The notes under the pieces: generated by a model
Told to the model about the DNA's origin: nothing
Database searches by the model: none
What the model saw: only the letters and a program-made list of their open reading frames with translations
Position numbers and translations under genes: made by a program
In this document: positions 7,225-15,195 of the stretch, piece by piece
How the letters are laid out: every line of letters begins with the position of its first letter
How positions within the stretch are numbered: position 1 is the stretch's first letter
NCBI GenBank assembly: GCA_947501315.1
Contig: CANMXH010000024.1
Coordinates: 1-17,382, forward strand
From: Caulobacteraceae bacterium
GTDB taxonomy: Bacteria > Pseudomonadota > Alphaproteobacteria > Caulobacterales > Caulobacteraceae
Reading direction: 5' to 3'
Length of the DNA: 17,382 bases

Positions 7225-8375
7225 TGGCGAACCGGCCGACCCTGAAGCCGCAGCGTCCGTGGTTCTCCTCCGGGCCGACGGCGAAACGCCCGGGATGGTC
7301 GTCACAGGCGATCCCGCAGGATCTGCTGGGCCGCGGAATCCGCGCGCCGGAGGTGGTGGAGCGGTTCGCCTACGGGCTGAGACAGACGCAGGCGCTGCTG
7401 CAGGTCCCGACGGACTGGGTGCTGGTCTATGTGCCGGGGTCCGACACCGGCGCGGTCGAGGCCGCCATGTGGTCGATGCTGGGTGAGCGGCCGGTTCAGG
7501 TTCTGGCGTTCGAGAATTTCGGCAAGGTGTGGGCGACGGATGCGGTCGAGCATCTGAAACTGGCCCCCGAGGTGATCGCGGCCCCCTGGGGCGAATGGCC
7601 CGACACATCGGCGGTCGATCCGGCCAGGGATCTGGTGTTTCCCTGGAACGGGACGACGTCGGGCGTGCGCGCACCCAATGCGGACTTCATCGCGGACGAC
7701 CGTGAGGGGATCGTGATCTGCGACGCGACCTCGGCGGCCTTTGCCATGCCCCTGCCCTGGCACAAGCTGGATGTGGTGACGTTCAGCTTCCAGAAGGCAC
7801 TGGGCGGGGAGGCGGGTCTGGGCGTCGCTGCCCTGTCGCCGCGGGCCGTCGAGCGGCTGGACCGCTATGCGCCGCCACGGCCGGTGCCGAAGGTGCTGCG
7901 CCTGCGCGACGCCAAGGGGTTCGACCGGCTGCTGGCCACCGGGTCAATGCTGAACACCTTTTCGGTCTGGACGATCGAGGACTGGATCGATGCGGTCGAG
8001 TGGGGACTGTCGGTCGGCGGGCTGGAGACCCTGATCGCGCGGACCCATGCCAATGCTGCGGCGGTCGAGGCCTGGGTCGGTCGGACCGCCTGGATCGATT
8101 ATCTCGCCGTGGACCCGGCGACCCGGTCCACGACGTCGGTGTGCCTCAGGATTGTCGATCCGCGCGTCACTGCCATGAATGATGAGGCGCGGCAGGCGCT
8201 GGTTCTGCGGATGAAGGCCCTGGTCGAAGGCGAGGGTGCGGCGTTCGATATCGAGGCCCACCGCAATGCGCCCGCCGGCCTGCGAATCTGGTGCGGCTGC
8301 ACTATCGAGGTGGCTGACATAGAGGCGCTGACGCCCTGGCTGGACTGGGCCTTCGAGAGGGCGCTGGCGGAATAA
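7224..8375 (+). CDS. serC: Phosphoserine aminotransferase (archaeal/alphaproteobacterial type)
   Basis: A 383-residue fold-type I PLP aminotransferase that converts 3-phosphohydroxypyruvate and glutamate into phosphoserine for serine and pyridoxal synthesis. It opens RPWFSSGPTAKRPGWS, the signature of the TIGR01365-type SerC typical of alphaproteobacteria and methanogens. The PLP lysine is in SFQKALGGE (Lys191). PWNGTTSGVRAPN (about 131-143) and ICDATSAAFAM (about 163-173, with the PLP-ring aspartate) are also recognisable. Its ATG shares one base with the dnaJ stop (TGATG). In many alphaproteobacteria serA, encoding the preceding enzyme, follows directly, but here the next gene is purA, 82 bp downstream. 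Full length with all motifs present. Confidence 0.93.
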   Translation: MANRPTLKPQRPWFSSGPTAKRPGWSSQAIPQDLLGRGIRAPEVVERFAYGLRQTQALLQVPTDWVLVYVPGSDTGAVEAAMWSMLGERPVQVLAFENFGKVWATDAVEHLKLAPEVIAAPWGEWPDTSAVDPARDLVFPWNGTTSGVRAPNADFIADDREGIVICDATSAAFAMPLPWHKLDVVTFSFQKALGGEAGLGVAALSPRAVERLDRYAPPRPVPKVLRLRDAKGFDRLLATGSMLNTFSVWTIEDWIDAVEWGLSVGGLETLIARTHANAAAVEAWVGRTAWIDYLAVDPATRSTTSVCLRIVDPRVTAMNDEARQALVLRMKALVEGEGAAFDIEAHRNAPAGLRIWCGCTIEVADIEALTPWLDWAFERALAE

Positions 8376-8457
8376 TCGTCCGGTGACGGGACACCCGCTG
8401 ATTCCCCGGCTATAGGCTTCGCCCGCATTCCGAAATCCCGGACAGCGGAGAACAGTC

Positions 8458-9753
<1,296 letters not shown>

Positions 9754-9795
9754 GCCTGACCGCCAAAGACGCGCCGATATCCTCGTTCAAGCCAC

Positions 9796-9815
9796 CTTAA
9801 CCGGCTTCGGTTAGG
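9796..9815 (+). terminator. Probable intrinsic terminator after purA
   Basis: CTTAACCG (9796-9803), loop GCTT, CGGTTAGG (9808-9815): an 8-bp stem with one T-G wobble, followed by CTCATTTT. It lies 42 nt after the purA stop and just before the receiver-domain gene. The T-run is short, so efficiency is uncertain. The TTAACC element resembles a CtrA half-site, but the second half is not correctly spaced. Confidence 0.45.
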
Positions 9816-9845
9816 CTCATTTTCCGACATGGGATGAGGTGTGTC

Positions 9846-10652
9846 TTGTTTGCAGTTGATCGTCGTTTGCTGGCGAAGCTGGAACCCGTGGTCCAGCGGG
9901 TGCTGGTTGTTGACCCCAATCTTCATGCCGCACGCCTGCTGACCGAGATCATGAAGGGGCTGGGTTCGCGCGATGTCGTGGTTCAGCCGGATCAGGACCT
10001 GGCCCTGATGGCGGCGGAGGAAATGGAACCCGGTATCGTCTTTATCGAACGCAGCGGTGAGGGTCTGGACGGCGAAGCGCTGGCGAGGGCGCTACGACGC
10101 TCGCACCTGGAATGCCGACGCGCCGCGATTATCATGGTTACAGCCGATGCCACCGAGCGCGCGATCCGGGGTGCCCGGGATTCGGGGGTGCATGAGTTTC
10201 TGCGCAAGCCATTCACCAGCACGGATTTGTTCAAGCGGGTTTCGAACGTGGCGCTCAAGCCGCGCGGCTGGGTCGAGGCGATGGGCTATGTTGGCCCCGA
10301 CCGGCGACGGTTCAACTCCGGCGAGTTCTCAGGCAAGCGAAAGCGCAAGGCCGATCGGTCCGAGATGGACCTGGCAGGACAGGCCGATGTCAAGGATCAG
10401 GCCATGCGGATTCTGGCGACGGCGCTGGACCGGTTCGACAGCGATCCGGTGCAGGCGGCTCGCGCAATCCGCGAGCAGGCGGCAACGCTGAAAGCGCTGG
10501 CTCTCAAGCCGTCGGACCCGTGCCTGGCCGTGGCGGTCGGTGCCCTGGAAGTGTCGATGGCGGGTGCGCCCCTCACAAAGGCGGCCCTGGCTGCTCCGAT
10601 TGAAGCCCTTCTGGCCATGCACAAGGCCGGGCACCTCGCCAGGACGGGCTGA
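9846..10652 (+). CDS. Response-regulator-like protein with atypical receiver (Glu at the phosphoacceptor site)
   Basis: From TTG 9846 this is 268 residues. The receiver domain spans about 17-130: VLVVDPN (first strand), GIVFIERSGEGLDG (third strand and loop), IIMVTA (fourth strand) and HEFLRKPF with the conserved lysine. The phosphoacceptor aspartate is replaced by glutamate (Glu68; 72 if counted from ATG 9834), and the second acidic residue of the DD pair is proline. Classical phosphorylation is therefore unlikely. The conserved block YVGPDRRRFNSGEFSGKRKRKADR follows, then a helical C-terminus of about 85 residues without a DNA-binding or enzymatic motif. Start choice: GAGG (9836-9839) lies 6 nt before TTG 9846, whereas the in-frame ATG at 9834 has no SD; the latter cannot be excluded. 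I believe similar proteins occur across Caulobacterales, with unknown role. Confidence 0.82.
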   Translation: MFAVDRRLLAKLEPVVQRVLVVDPNLHAARLLTEIMKGLGSRDVVVQPDQDLALMAAEEMEPGIVFIERSGEGLDGEALARALRRSHLECRRAAIIMVTADATERAIRGARDSGVHEFLRKPFTSTDLFKRVSNVALKPRGWVEAMGYVGPDRRRFNSGEFSGKRKRKADRSEMDLAGQADVKDQAMRILATALDRFDSDPVQAARAIREQAATLKALALKPSDPCLAVAVGALEVSMAGAPLTKAALAAPIEALLAMHKAGHLARTG

Positions 10653-10657
10653 AGCGG

Positions 10658-11578
10658 CTAGCGAAGAAGCCCGGCGAAGGCGTCAAGAACCCGGGGCCAG
10701 GATGCGGACGTCGGGTCAATGAGCTCGAAATGGCCGGCCCCTTCGAGCACGACCGAGCCGGCGCGATCGCCCCGTTGGGCGGCCGCAGCGGCGTAGTCCC
10801 GGCCGAAGCGGGGCGGAACGATCGCATCCAGTGCGCCGGAGATCACCACCTGACGATCGCCCAGCGGCAGCAGGACGGGTGGGGAGGTGTCCGCGAGGAC
10901 GTTCCGGCCTCCGGGCTCTTGAACCCCTACAAGATCATCGATGGTTGAAGGACCCCCGCAGGCATCGGGCCCCGTCTGCCGGTAGGCGTCGAGGTCGGCG
11001 ATCCCCGCGAGGGACACGACACCCCGGATCGGCAATGGGCGCGCCGTGCGCAGGGGGCTTTCCGCCGGCAGGCGATCCCGCGCGGCCGCCCAGAGCGCCA
11101 GATGGCCGCCGGCGGAATGGCCCGCGAGGGCGACCCGGCGCAGGTCTAGGCTGTGCGGTGCGGCGATCGTGCGCAGATGGTCGACGCCCGCAGCAATATC
11201 CCGGAAGGTGCCCGGATAGCCGCCACCGGGGTGACCGATGCGACGGTATTCGAGATTCCAGACCGCATAGCCGCGGTCGCGCAGGTCGGCGGCCATATAG
11301 TCCATCAGTTCGAGGCCCGGCAGGTCGGCGCGCCAGCAGCCGCCGTGGATCAGGACAATGACGGGATGAGGCCCCTGTCGGCGCGGCAGCCAGAGTTCGC
11401 CGAACTGGAGGGCGTCCGGGCCGTAGGCGATGCGTTCGTCGGCGGCGGTGCGGGGGCCGGCCAGTAACTGGCTGAAGGTGATGGGCGCGCGGGTTTCGAC
11501 AGGGGCGATCAGCGCCGGCGAGGGCGCGCAGGCAGTGGATGCCAGAAGGCCGGCAAGGACGGCAGTCATCAGGCGCAT
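10658..11578 (-). CDS. Exported alpha/beta hydrolase (esterase / kynurenine formamidase-like)
   Basis: A 306-residue alpha/beta-hydrolase. The N-terminus MRLMTAVLAGLLASTACAPS is a signal peptide; Cys17 could be lipidated, but STAC is a poor lipobox, so periplasmic release is as likely. The oxyanion-hole motif LIHGGCW is followed by the nucleophile elbow GHSAGG with Ser155. Acid and base candidates are SGALDAIVPP and GAGHFELID. This HGG/GHSAGG class includes bacterial esterases and the alpha/beta-hydrolase-type kynurenine formamidases. The gene is divergent from kynU with 87 bp between starts, which suggests that it hydrolyses N-formylkynurenine. The export signal argues against a cytosolic step. 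ATG 11578 gives the complete signal peptide; a weak AGGA lies about 8 nt upstream. Confidence 0.82.
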   Translation of the reverse strand: MRLMTAVLAGLLASTACAPSPALIAPVETRAPITFSQLLAGPRTAADERIAYGPDALQFGELWLPRRQGPHPVIVLIHGGCWRADLPGLELMDYMAADLRDRGYAVWNLEYRRIGHPGGGYPGTFRDIAAGVDHLRTIAAPHSLDLRRVALAGHSAGGHLALWAAARDRLPAESPLRTARPLPIRGVVSLAGIADLDAYRQTGPDACGGPSTIDDLVGVQEPGGRNVLADTSPPVLLPLGDRQVVISGALDAIVPPRFGRDYAAAAAQRGDRAGSVVLEGAGHFELIDPTSASWPRVLDAFAGLLR

Positions 11579-11665
11579 CGAGCGGTCCTGTCGAAGTCAC
11601 CGTTTCACCGGCGCGGCGGCTCACTGTAGAGAGCAGGGGCCGTTCGGCAACCGGAGCCCGAGAGA

Positions 11666-12898
11666 ATGACGACCCGACAGGACTGTGTCGAACTGGATGC
11701 CGTTGATCCTCTTGGCGCGGCGCGGGAACGGTTCAGCCTGCCGGAAGGGGTGATCTATCTGGACGGCAATTCGCTCGGGGCCTTGCCGGTCGCGGCGGCC
11801 CGGGCCGTTGGCGATGCCGTCAAGCGGCAGTGGGGCGAAGACCTGATCGCCAGCTGGAACAAGCATGGATGGATCGGCCTGCCGCAAAAGGTCGGAGGCA
11901 GGATCGCGCAGCTGATCGGTGCCGGGGCGGACGAGGTGGTGGTGGCGGACTCCGTGTCCGTGAACCTGTTCAAGCTGGCTGCAGCGGCGGTGGGCGCCCG
12001 GGGCGGGCGGCAGGTGGTGCTGACCGAAGGCGGAGACTTTCCGACGGATCTCTACATCCTGCAGGGCCTCGCCGGGATGATGCCGGAGGTCGAGTTGAGG
12101 GTGGTTGAGCCGGGTGGAATCGAAGGGGCCCTTGACGACCGGGTGGCCGTGGTCCTGCTGAGCCATGTTCACTATCGCAGCGGCGCAGTGCGCGACATGG
12201 CGGGATTGAGCGCGGCAATCAGGGCCGCCGGCGCGATGAGCCTCTGGGATCTGAGCCACAGCGCGGGCGTTCTGGACGTCGATCTGAACCGCGCCGGGGC
12301 CGATCTCGCAGCCGGTTGCGGCTACAAATATCTCAGCGGCGGTCCGGGGGCACCGGCGTATCTGTTTGTGGCGAGGCGGCATCAGGCGGCGCTGCGCAAT
12401 CCCCTGTCAGGCTGGATGGGTCATGCGCGGCCGTTCGATTTTGTGGATGACTATGCACCCGCACCGGGGATCGACCGCTGGCTCTGCGGGACGCCGCCGA
12501 TCCTGAGCCTGACCGCGCTCGACGCTGCGCTGGATGCCTTCAGCGGCGTGGAGATGGCGGCGGTCCGGGCCAAGGCGGGGGCGCTGGGCGATCTGTTCAT
12601 CGAACGTGTCGAGGCGCGATGCGCCGGCAAGGGTCTGGCGCTGGCCAGTCCACGAGACGCGACGGCGAGAGGGGGGCAGGTCTCGTTCCGGCATCCGCAG
12701 GGGTGGGCGGTGATGCAAAATCTCATCGCGCGCGGGGTCATCGGCGATTTCCGCAGTCCGGACGTGATCCGGTTCGGCTTCGCGCCGCTCTATGTGCGGC
12801 GGGTCGACGTGTGGGATGCGGTCGAGGTGCTGGGCGAGGTTCTGGATGCCGAAAGCTGGCGGGACCCGCGCTATCAGACCGTTTCGGCGGTGACCTGA
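11666..12898 (+). CDS. kynU: Kynureninase
   Basis: A 410-residue PLP enzyme that cleaves kynurenine to anthranilate and alanine (or 3-hydroxykynurenine to 3-hydroxyanthranilate) in tryptophan catabolism. Signatures are YLDGNSLGALP (about 31-41), WNKHGWIGLPQKVGGRIAQLIGA (about 64-86), the PLP aspartate region LWDLSHSAG (about 193-201), and GCGYKYLSGGPGAP with the Schiff-base Lys221. SGWMGHARPFDF and the C-terminal IRFGFAPLYVRRVDVWDAVEVL complete the pattern. The length is normal. GGAG at 11653-11656 and a purine-rich GAGAGA precede ATG 11666. No tryptophan 2,3-dioxygenase is in the window. The divergent hydrolase is the only plausible pathway partner here. A strong hairpin follows the stop immediately. 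Confidence 0.95.
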   Translation: MTTRQDCVELDAVDPLGAARERFSLPEGVIYLDGNSLGALPVAAARAVGDAVKRQWGEDLIASWNKHGWIGLPQKVGGRIAQLIGAGADEVVVADSVSVNLFKLAAAAVGARGGRQVVLTEGGDFPTDLYILQGLAGMMPEVELRVVEPGGIEGALDDRVAVVLLSHVHYRSGAVRDMAGLSAAIRAAGAMSLWDLSHSAGVLDVDLNRAGADLAAGCGYKYLSGGPGAPAYLFVARRHQAALRNPLSGWMGHARPFDFVDDYAPAPGIDRWLCGTPPILSLTALDAALDAFSGVEMAAVRAKAGALGDLFIERVEARCAGKGLALASPRDATARGGQVSFRHPQGWAVMQNLIARGVIGDFRSPDVIRFGFAPLYVRRVDVWDAVEVLGEVLDAESWRDPRYQTVSAVT

Positions 12899-12928
12899 GT
12901 CCGGGCGATCCGTCGGGATCGCCCGGAC
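12899..12928. terminator. Bidirectional hairpin terminator between kynU and rpoH
   Basis: GTCCGGGCGATCC (12899-12911), loop GTCG, GGATCGCCCGGAC (12916-12928): a perfect 13-bp stem filling the 36-bp gap between two convergent stop codons. It starts at the base after the kynU stop and ends 6 bp before the rpoH stop. There is no T-run on either side, which is common in high-GC alphaproteobacteria. It would act on both transcripts. Confidence 0.75.
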
Positions 12929-12934
12929 CGGGGA

Positions 12935-13822
12935 TCAGGCGTCGACCAGGTTCCGCTCTTCTGCCGCAGCCCGCATGGCCTTTTGCAGTTTCTCGAAGGC
13001 GCGGACCTCGATCTGGCGGACGCGTTCGCGCGACACGCCGTACTGGCCGGCCAGTTCCTCAAGCGTGACGGGATCGTCCTTGAGGCGACGCTCCGTGAGG
13101 ATGTGCTTTTCGCGGTCCGTCAGCTCTTCCATGGCTTCCTGAAGCAGGCCCATGCGGATCGACTTTTCCTCGCTTTCGGCCAGATGGGTCTCCTGGGAGA
13201 CCGCCGTATCGTCGGCCAGCCAGTCCTGCCACTCGCTCTCGCCGTCCGAACGGATGGGGGCGTTCAGGGAGGCGTCGCCGCCGAGGCGGCGGTTCATATT
13301 GGTGACCTCCTCCTCCGACACGCCCAGTTTGGTGGCGATGGCCGAGAGATGTTCGGGCCGCAGGTCGCCTTCCTCGAAGGCCGAGATCTGGCTCTTGGCC
13401 TTGCGGAGGTTGAAGAACAGCTTCTTCTGCGCGGCGGTCGTGCCCATCTTCACGAGCGACCAGCTACGCAGGATGTATTCCTGGATCGAGGCGCGGATCC
13501 ACCACATGGCGTAGGTCGCCAGGCGGAAGCCCTTGTCGGGATCGAATTTCTTGACAGCCTGCATGAGGCCGACGTTGCCCTCGGAAATCACTTCGCCGAT
13601 CGGCAGGCCGTAGCCGCGATAGCCCATGGCGATCTTTGCCACGAGGCGCAGGTGCGAGGTGACGAGGCGATGCGCGGCCTCGGGGTCCTGGTGCTCGGTC
13701 CAGCGTTTGGCGAGCATGAATTCTTCGTCTTTCGCAAGCATGGGAAACTTGCGGATTTCCGTCAGGTATCGCGACAGCCCCTGTTCAGGCGACATAACCG
13801 CGAGTGATCTAGCAACAGCCAT
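12935..13822 (-). CDS. rpoH: RNA polymerase heat-shock sigma factor (sigma-32)
   Basis: A 295-residue alternative sigma factor directing RNA polymerase to heat-shock promoters. It opens MAVARSLAVMSPEQGLSRYL. Region 2 contains HLRLVAKIAMGYRGYGLP (57-74), the aromatic promoter-melting segment FRLATYAMWWIRASIQEYI (99-117) and the RpoH box QKKLFFNLR (132-140), which separates sigma-32 from other sigma factors. Region 4.2 has the helix-turn-helix LEELAGQYGVSRERVRQIE near 250-270. ATG 13822 is chosen because GGAGGG (13828-13833) lies 5 nt upstream; upstream in-frame codons back to 13870 lack an SD and family support. The gene lies downstream of rluD on the same strand with a 215-bp leader, and is probably transcribed from its own promoter. 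Confidence 0.96.
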   Translation of the reverse strand: MAVARSLAVMSPEQGLSRYLTEIRKFPMLAKDEEFMLAKRWTEHQDPEAAHRLVTSHLRLVAKIAMGYRGYGLPIGEVISEGNVGLMQAVKKFDPDKGFRLATYAMWWIRASIQEYILRSWSLVKMGTTAAQKKLFFNLRKAKSQISAFEEGDLRPEHLSAIATKLGVSEEEVTNMNRRLGGDASLNAPIRSDGESEWQDWLADDTAVSQETHLAESEEKSIRMGLLQEAMEELTDREKHILTERRLKDDPVTLEELAGQYGVSRERVRQIEVRAFEKLQKAMRAAAEERNLVDA

Positions 13823-13905
13823 TTGGTCCCTCCGACCGTGTAAACGAGCGGGTCCTTCGGAAGCGGCCACCCAATGTGCACCGCCGCCTCACCCCTCAAC
13901 GGATG

Positions 13906-13934
13906 ACATAGGGTCGGGTTTCCCCACTTGTCAG
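13906..13934 (-). promoter_or_regulatory. Candidate rpoH promoter (sigma-32-like or housekeeping)
   Basis: Read on the - strand, CTGACA (13934-13929) is followed after 15 nt by CCCTATGT (13913-13906). The latter matches 7 of 8 positions of the sigma-32 -10 consensus CCCCATNT as I remember it. The -35 keeps only the TGA core of CTTGAA. The same bases read as TGACA plus TATGTC could be a housekeeping promoter. Either way the leader would be about 75-80 nt. Autoregulation of rpoH through a sigma-32 promoter is known in Caulobacter, which makes the match worth noting, but it is a manual call. Confidence 0.3.
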
Positions 13935-13942
13935 TGGCGGAT

Positions 13943-13962
13943 GGTCACACGAAAGCGTGACC
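13943..13962. terminator. Hairpin in the rluD-rpoH spacer
   Basis: GGTCACAC (13943-13950), loop GAAA, GCGTGACC (13955-13962): an 8-bp stem with one A-C mismatch and a tetraloop. It lies between the rluD stop and the candidate rpoH promoter, so it may end rluD transcription. The T-run is absent. It could also be an operator overlapping the region just upstream of the rpoH -35. Confidence 0.35.
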
Positions 13963-13988
13963 GTTGCCCCGGCGCCACGACACCAGAT

Positions 13989-14013
13989 ACTGACTCCTTA
14001 CCGAATAGTCAGT
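13989..14013. repeat. Inverted repeat just downstream of rluD
   Basis: ACTGACT (13989-13995) and AGTCAGT (14007-14013) are perfect complements with an 11-nt AT-richer loop, 24 bp after the rluD stop. The spacing of the arm centres (18 bp) is compatible with a dimeric regulator site, and the RNA could also form a weak stem. It is one of two inverted repeats in this spacer. Function is unassigned. Confidence 0.4.
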
Positions 14014-14037
14014 CCTTAATCAAGACGGACCCTGTTT

Positions 14038-15063
14038 CTACAGTCCGGCCAGGCCCTCTTCGAGCAAGCGCATGTCTTCCGGCGGGGCAGTCTCGAACCG
14101 CAGCGTTTCACACGTCACCGGGTGCACGAAGCCCAGGATCGCGGCGTGAAGCGCCTGCCGGTCGAGACCCGCCGCGGCGATGGCTTCGCGCACGGATTGC
14201 GCGGGGCTGCCCGTGCCATAGACCGGGTCGCCCAGCAGCGGCGAACCCTTCGAGGCCATGTGAACCCGGATCTGGTGGGTACGGCCGGTGTGCAGGGTGC
14301 AGGCAACGCGGGCGGCGAGCGGCGGAGCGGCCGGACGGCTGCCTTTTTTCGGTGCCGCGCCGAACAGGGCGTCGACGACATAGTCGGTGATGGCTTCGCG
14401 TCCGCCGACCCGAAGCACCGCCATCTTCTTGCGGTCGCCGGTGGAGCGGCCGAGGTTGGAGATGATGCGGCCCCTTTCCGGCTGGGGCGCGCCGCGGACC
14501 AGGGCGATATAGGTCCGCTCGATGTCGTGGGTGGCGAACAGGGCCGAGAGGCCGGCGTGGGCCGCGTCGGACTTGGCCGCGACCATGACGCCTGAGGTGT
14601 GTTTGTCGAGCCGGTGGACAATGCCGGGACGGGCGACGCCGCCGATGCCGGACAAGGAGGCGGCGCAATGGTGCAGCAGGGCATTGACCAGGGTGCCGGT
14701 CTCGCTGCCCGGTGCGGGATGCACGGCCATGCCGGCCGGCTTGTCGATCACGATCAGATGGGCGTCCTCGAACAGGACGGTGAGGGGGATGTCCTCAGGC
14801 TGGGGGATGGCGGAGATGACTGCTGGCAGGGCGACGGCATAGAGGCCGGGCAGGGCCTTGGCCGAGGCGGTCGAGACGGGCTGGCCATCGCGGGTCACGA
14901 CGCCCTCGGCCAGCAAAGCCTGGACGCGGGCGCGCGACAGGGACGGGAAAAGGTCCGACAGGGCCTTGTCCAGCCGGGCACCGCCGGTCTCGAGACGGGC
15001 CTCCAGAATCGGTGGGACGTCTTCGTCGACGGCGAAATCTTCGATCAGGGGGTCGTCGGACAC
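14038..15063 (-). CDS. rluD: 23S rRNA pseudouridine synthase, RluD/RluA family
   Basis: A 341-residue RluA-family pseudouridine synthase; RluD modifies the helix 69 loop of 23S rRNA (positions 1911/1915/1917 in E. coli). An N-terminal S4 RNA-binding domain is visible (RLDKALSDLFPSLSRARVQALLAEGVV, about residues 30-56). The catalytic domain starts near VLFEDAHLIVIDKPAGMAVHP. The catalytic aspartate is Asp153 in GIVHRLDKHTSG; the residue two positions on is His where Asp is more usual. RTHQIRVHMASKGSPLLGDPVYG is the conserved C-terminal block. The start GTG 15063 has GGAG 6 nt upstream and gives VSDDPL; the longer 371-residue frame adds an arginine/proline-rich extension without an SD. Position upstream of rpoH on the same strand is, as I recall, a conserved alphaproteobacterial arrangement. 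Assignment as RluD rather than RluC is by S4 domain and length. Confidence 0.9.
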   Translation of the reverse strand: MSDDPLIEDFAVDEDVPPILEARLETGGARLDKALSDLFPSLSRARVQALLAEGVVTRDGQPVSTASAKALPGLYAVALPAVISAIPQPEDIPLTVLFEDAHLIVIDKPAGMAVHPAPGSETGTLVNALLHHCAASLSGIGGVARPGIVHRLDKHTSGVMVAAKSDAAHAGLSALFATHDIERTYIALVRGAPQPERGRIISNLGRSTGDRKKMAVLRVGGREAITDYVVDALFGAAPKKGSRPAAPPLAARVACTLHTGRTHQIRVHMASKGSPLLGDPVYGTGSPAQSVREAIAAAGLDRQALHAAILGFVHPVTCETLRFETAPPEDMRLLEEGLAGL

Positions 15064-15134
15064 GGGGGGCTCCGCCGTCCGGGTCGGGCGGCAGGGCGGT
15101 CTAGCACGGGGTGAGCGCCTGCGGGTAATGCGCG

Positions 15135-15156
15135 AGCTTGGCGGAACGCCCAAGCT
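15135..15156. repeat. Inverted repeat in the divergent rluD / lipoprotein spacer
   Basis: AGCTTGG (15135-15141) and CCAAGCT (15150-15156) are perfect complements separated by 8 nt (the inner CG/CG can extend the stem with a bulge). It lies in the 132-bp region between the divergent starts, 39 bp before the lipoprotein ATG. It is a candidate operator or leader hairpin. No convincing promoter boxes were recognised beside it. Confidence 0.3.
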
Positions 15157-15195
15157 GGGCCATGGTCAAACCACGATGCAGGAGATGAGCCAGCC

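Noticed and set aside
6211..7674. A 487-codon - strand frame opposite dnaJ and serC
   Set aside because: No start context or motif; it spans two well-supported + strand genes.
8385..8416. Possible purA promoter (GTGACGG ... GCTATA)
   Set aside because: The -10-like box is good but the spacer to the only -35-like match is too long (19 nt or more, against 10-14 for the Caulobacter-type consensus), so it is not listed as a feature.
9797..9815. CtrA-type site (TTAA-N7-TTAA) upstream of the receiver gene
   Set aside because: The two TTAA-like halves are separated by 10 nt and the second is TTAG; the symmetry is better explained by the terminator stem.
12983..13807. A 274-codon + strand frame opposite rpoH
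   Set aside because: Shadow of the highly conserved rpoH sequence; no SD or family match.
14599..14610. His instead of Asp in the HRLDKH motif of RluD as a possible inactivating change
   Set aside because: The catalytic aspartate (Asp153) is intact; the changed residue is two positions later and varies in the family.
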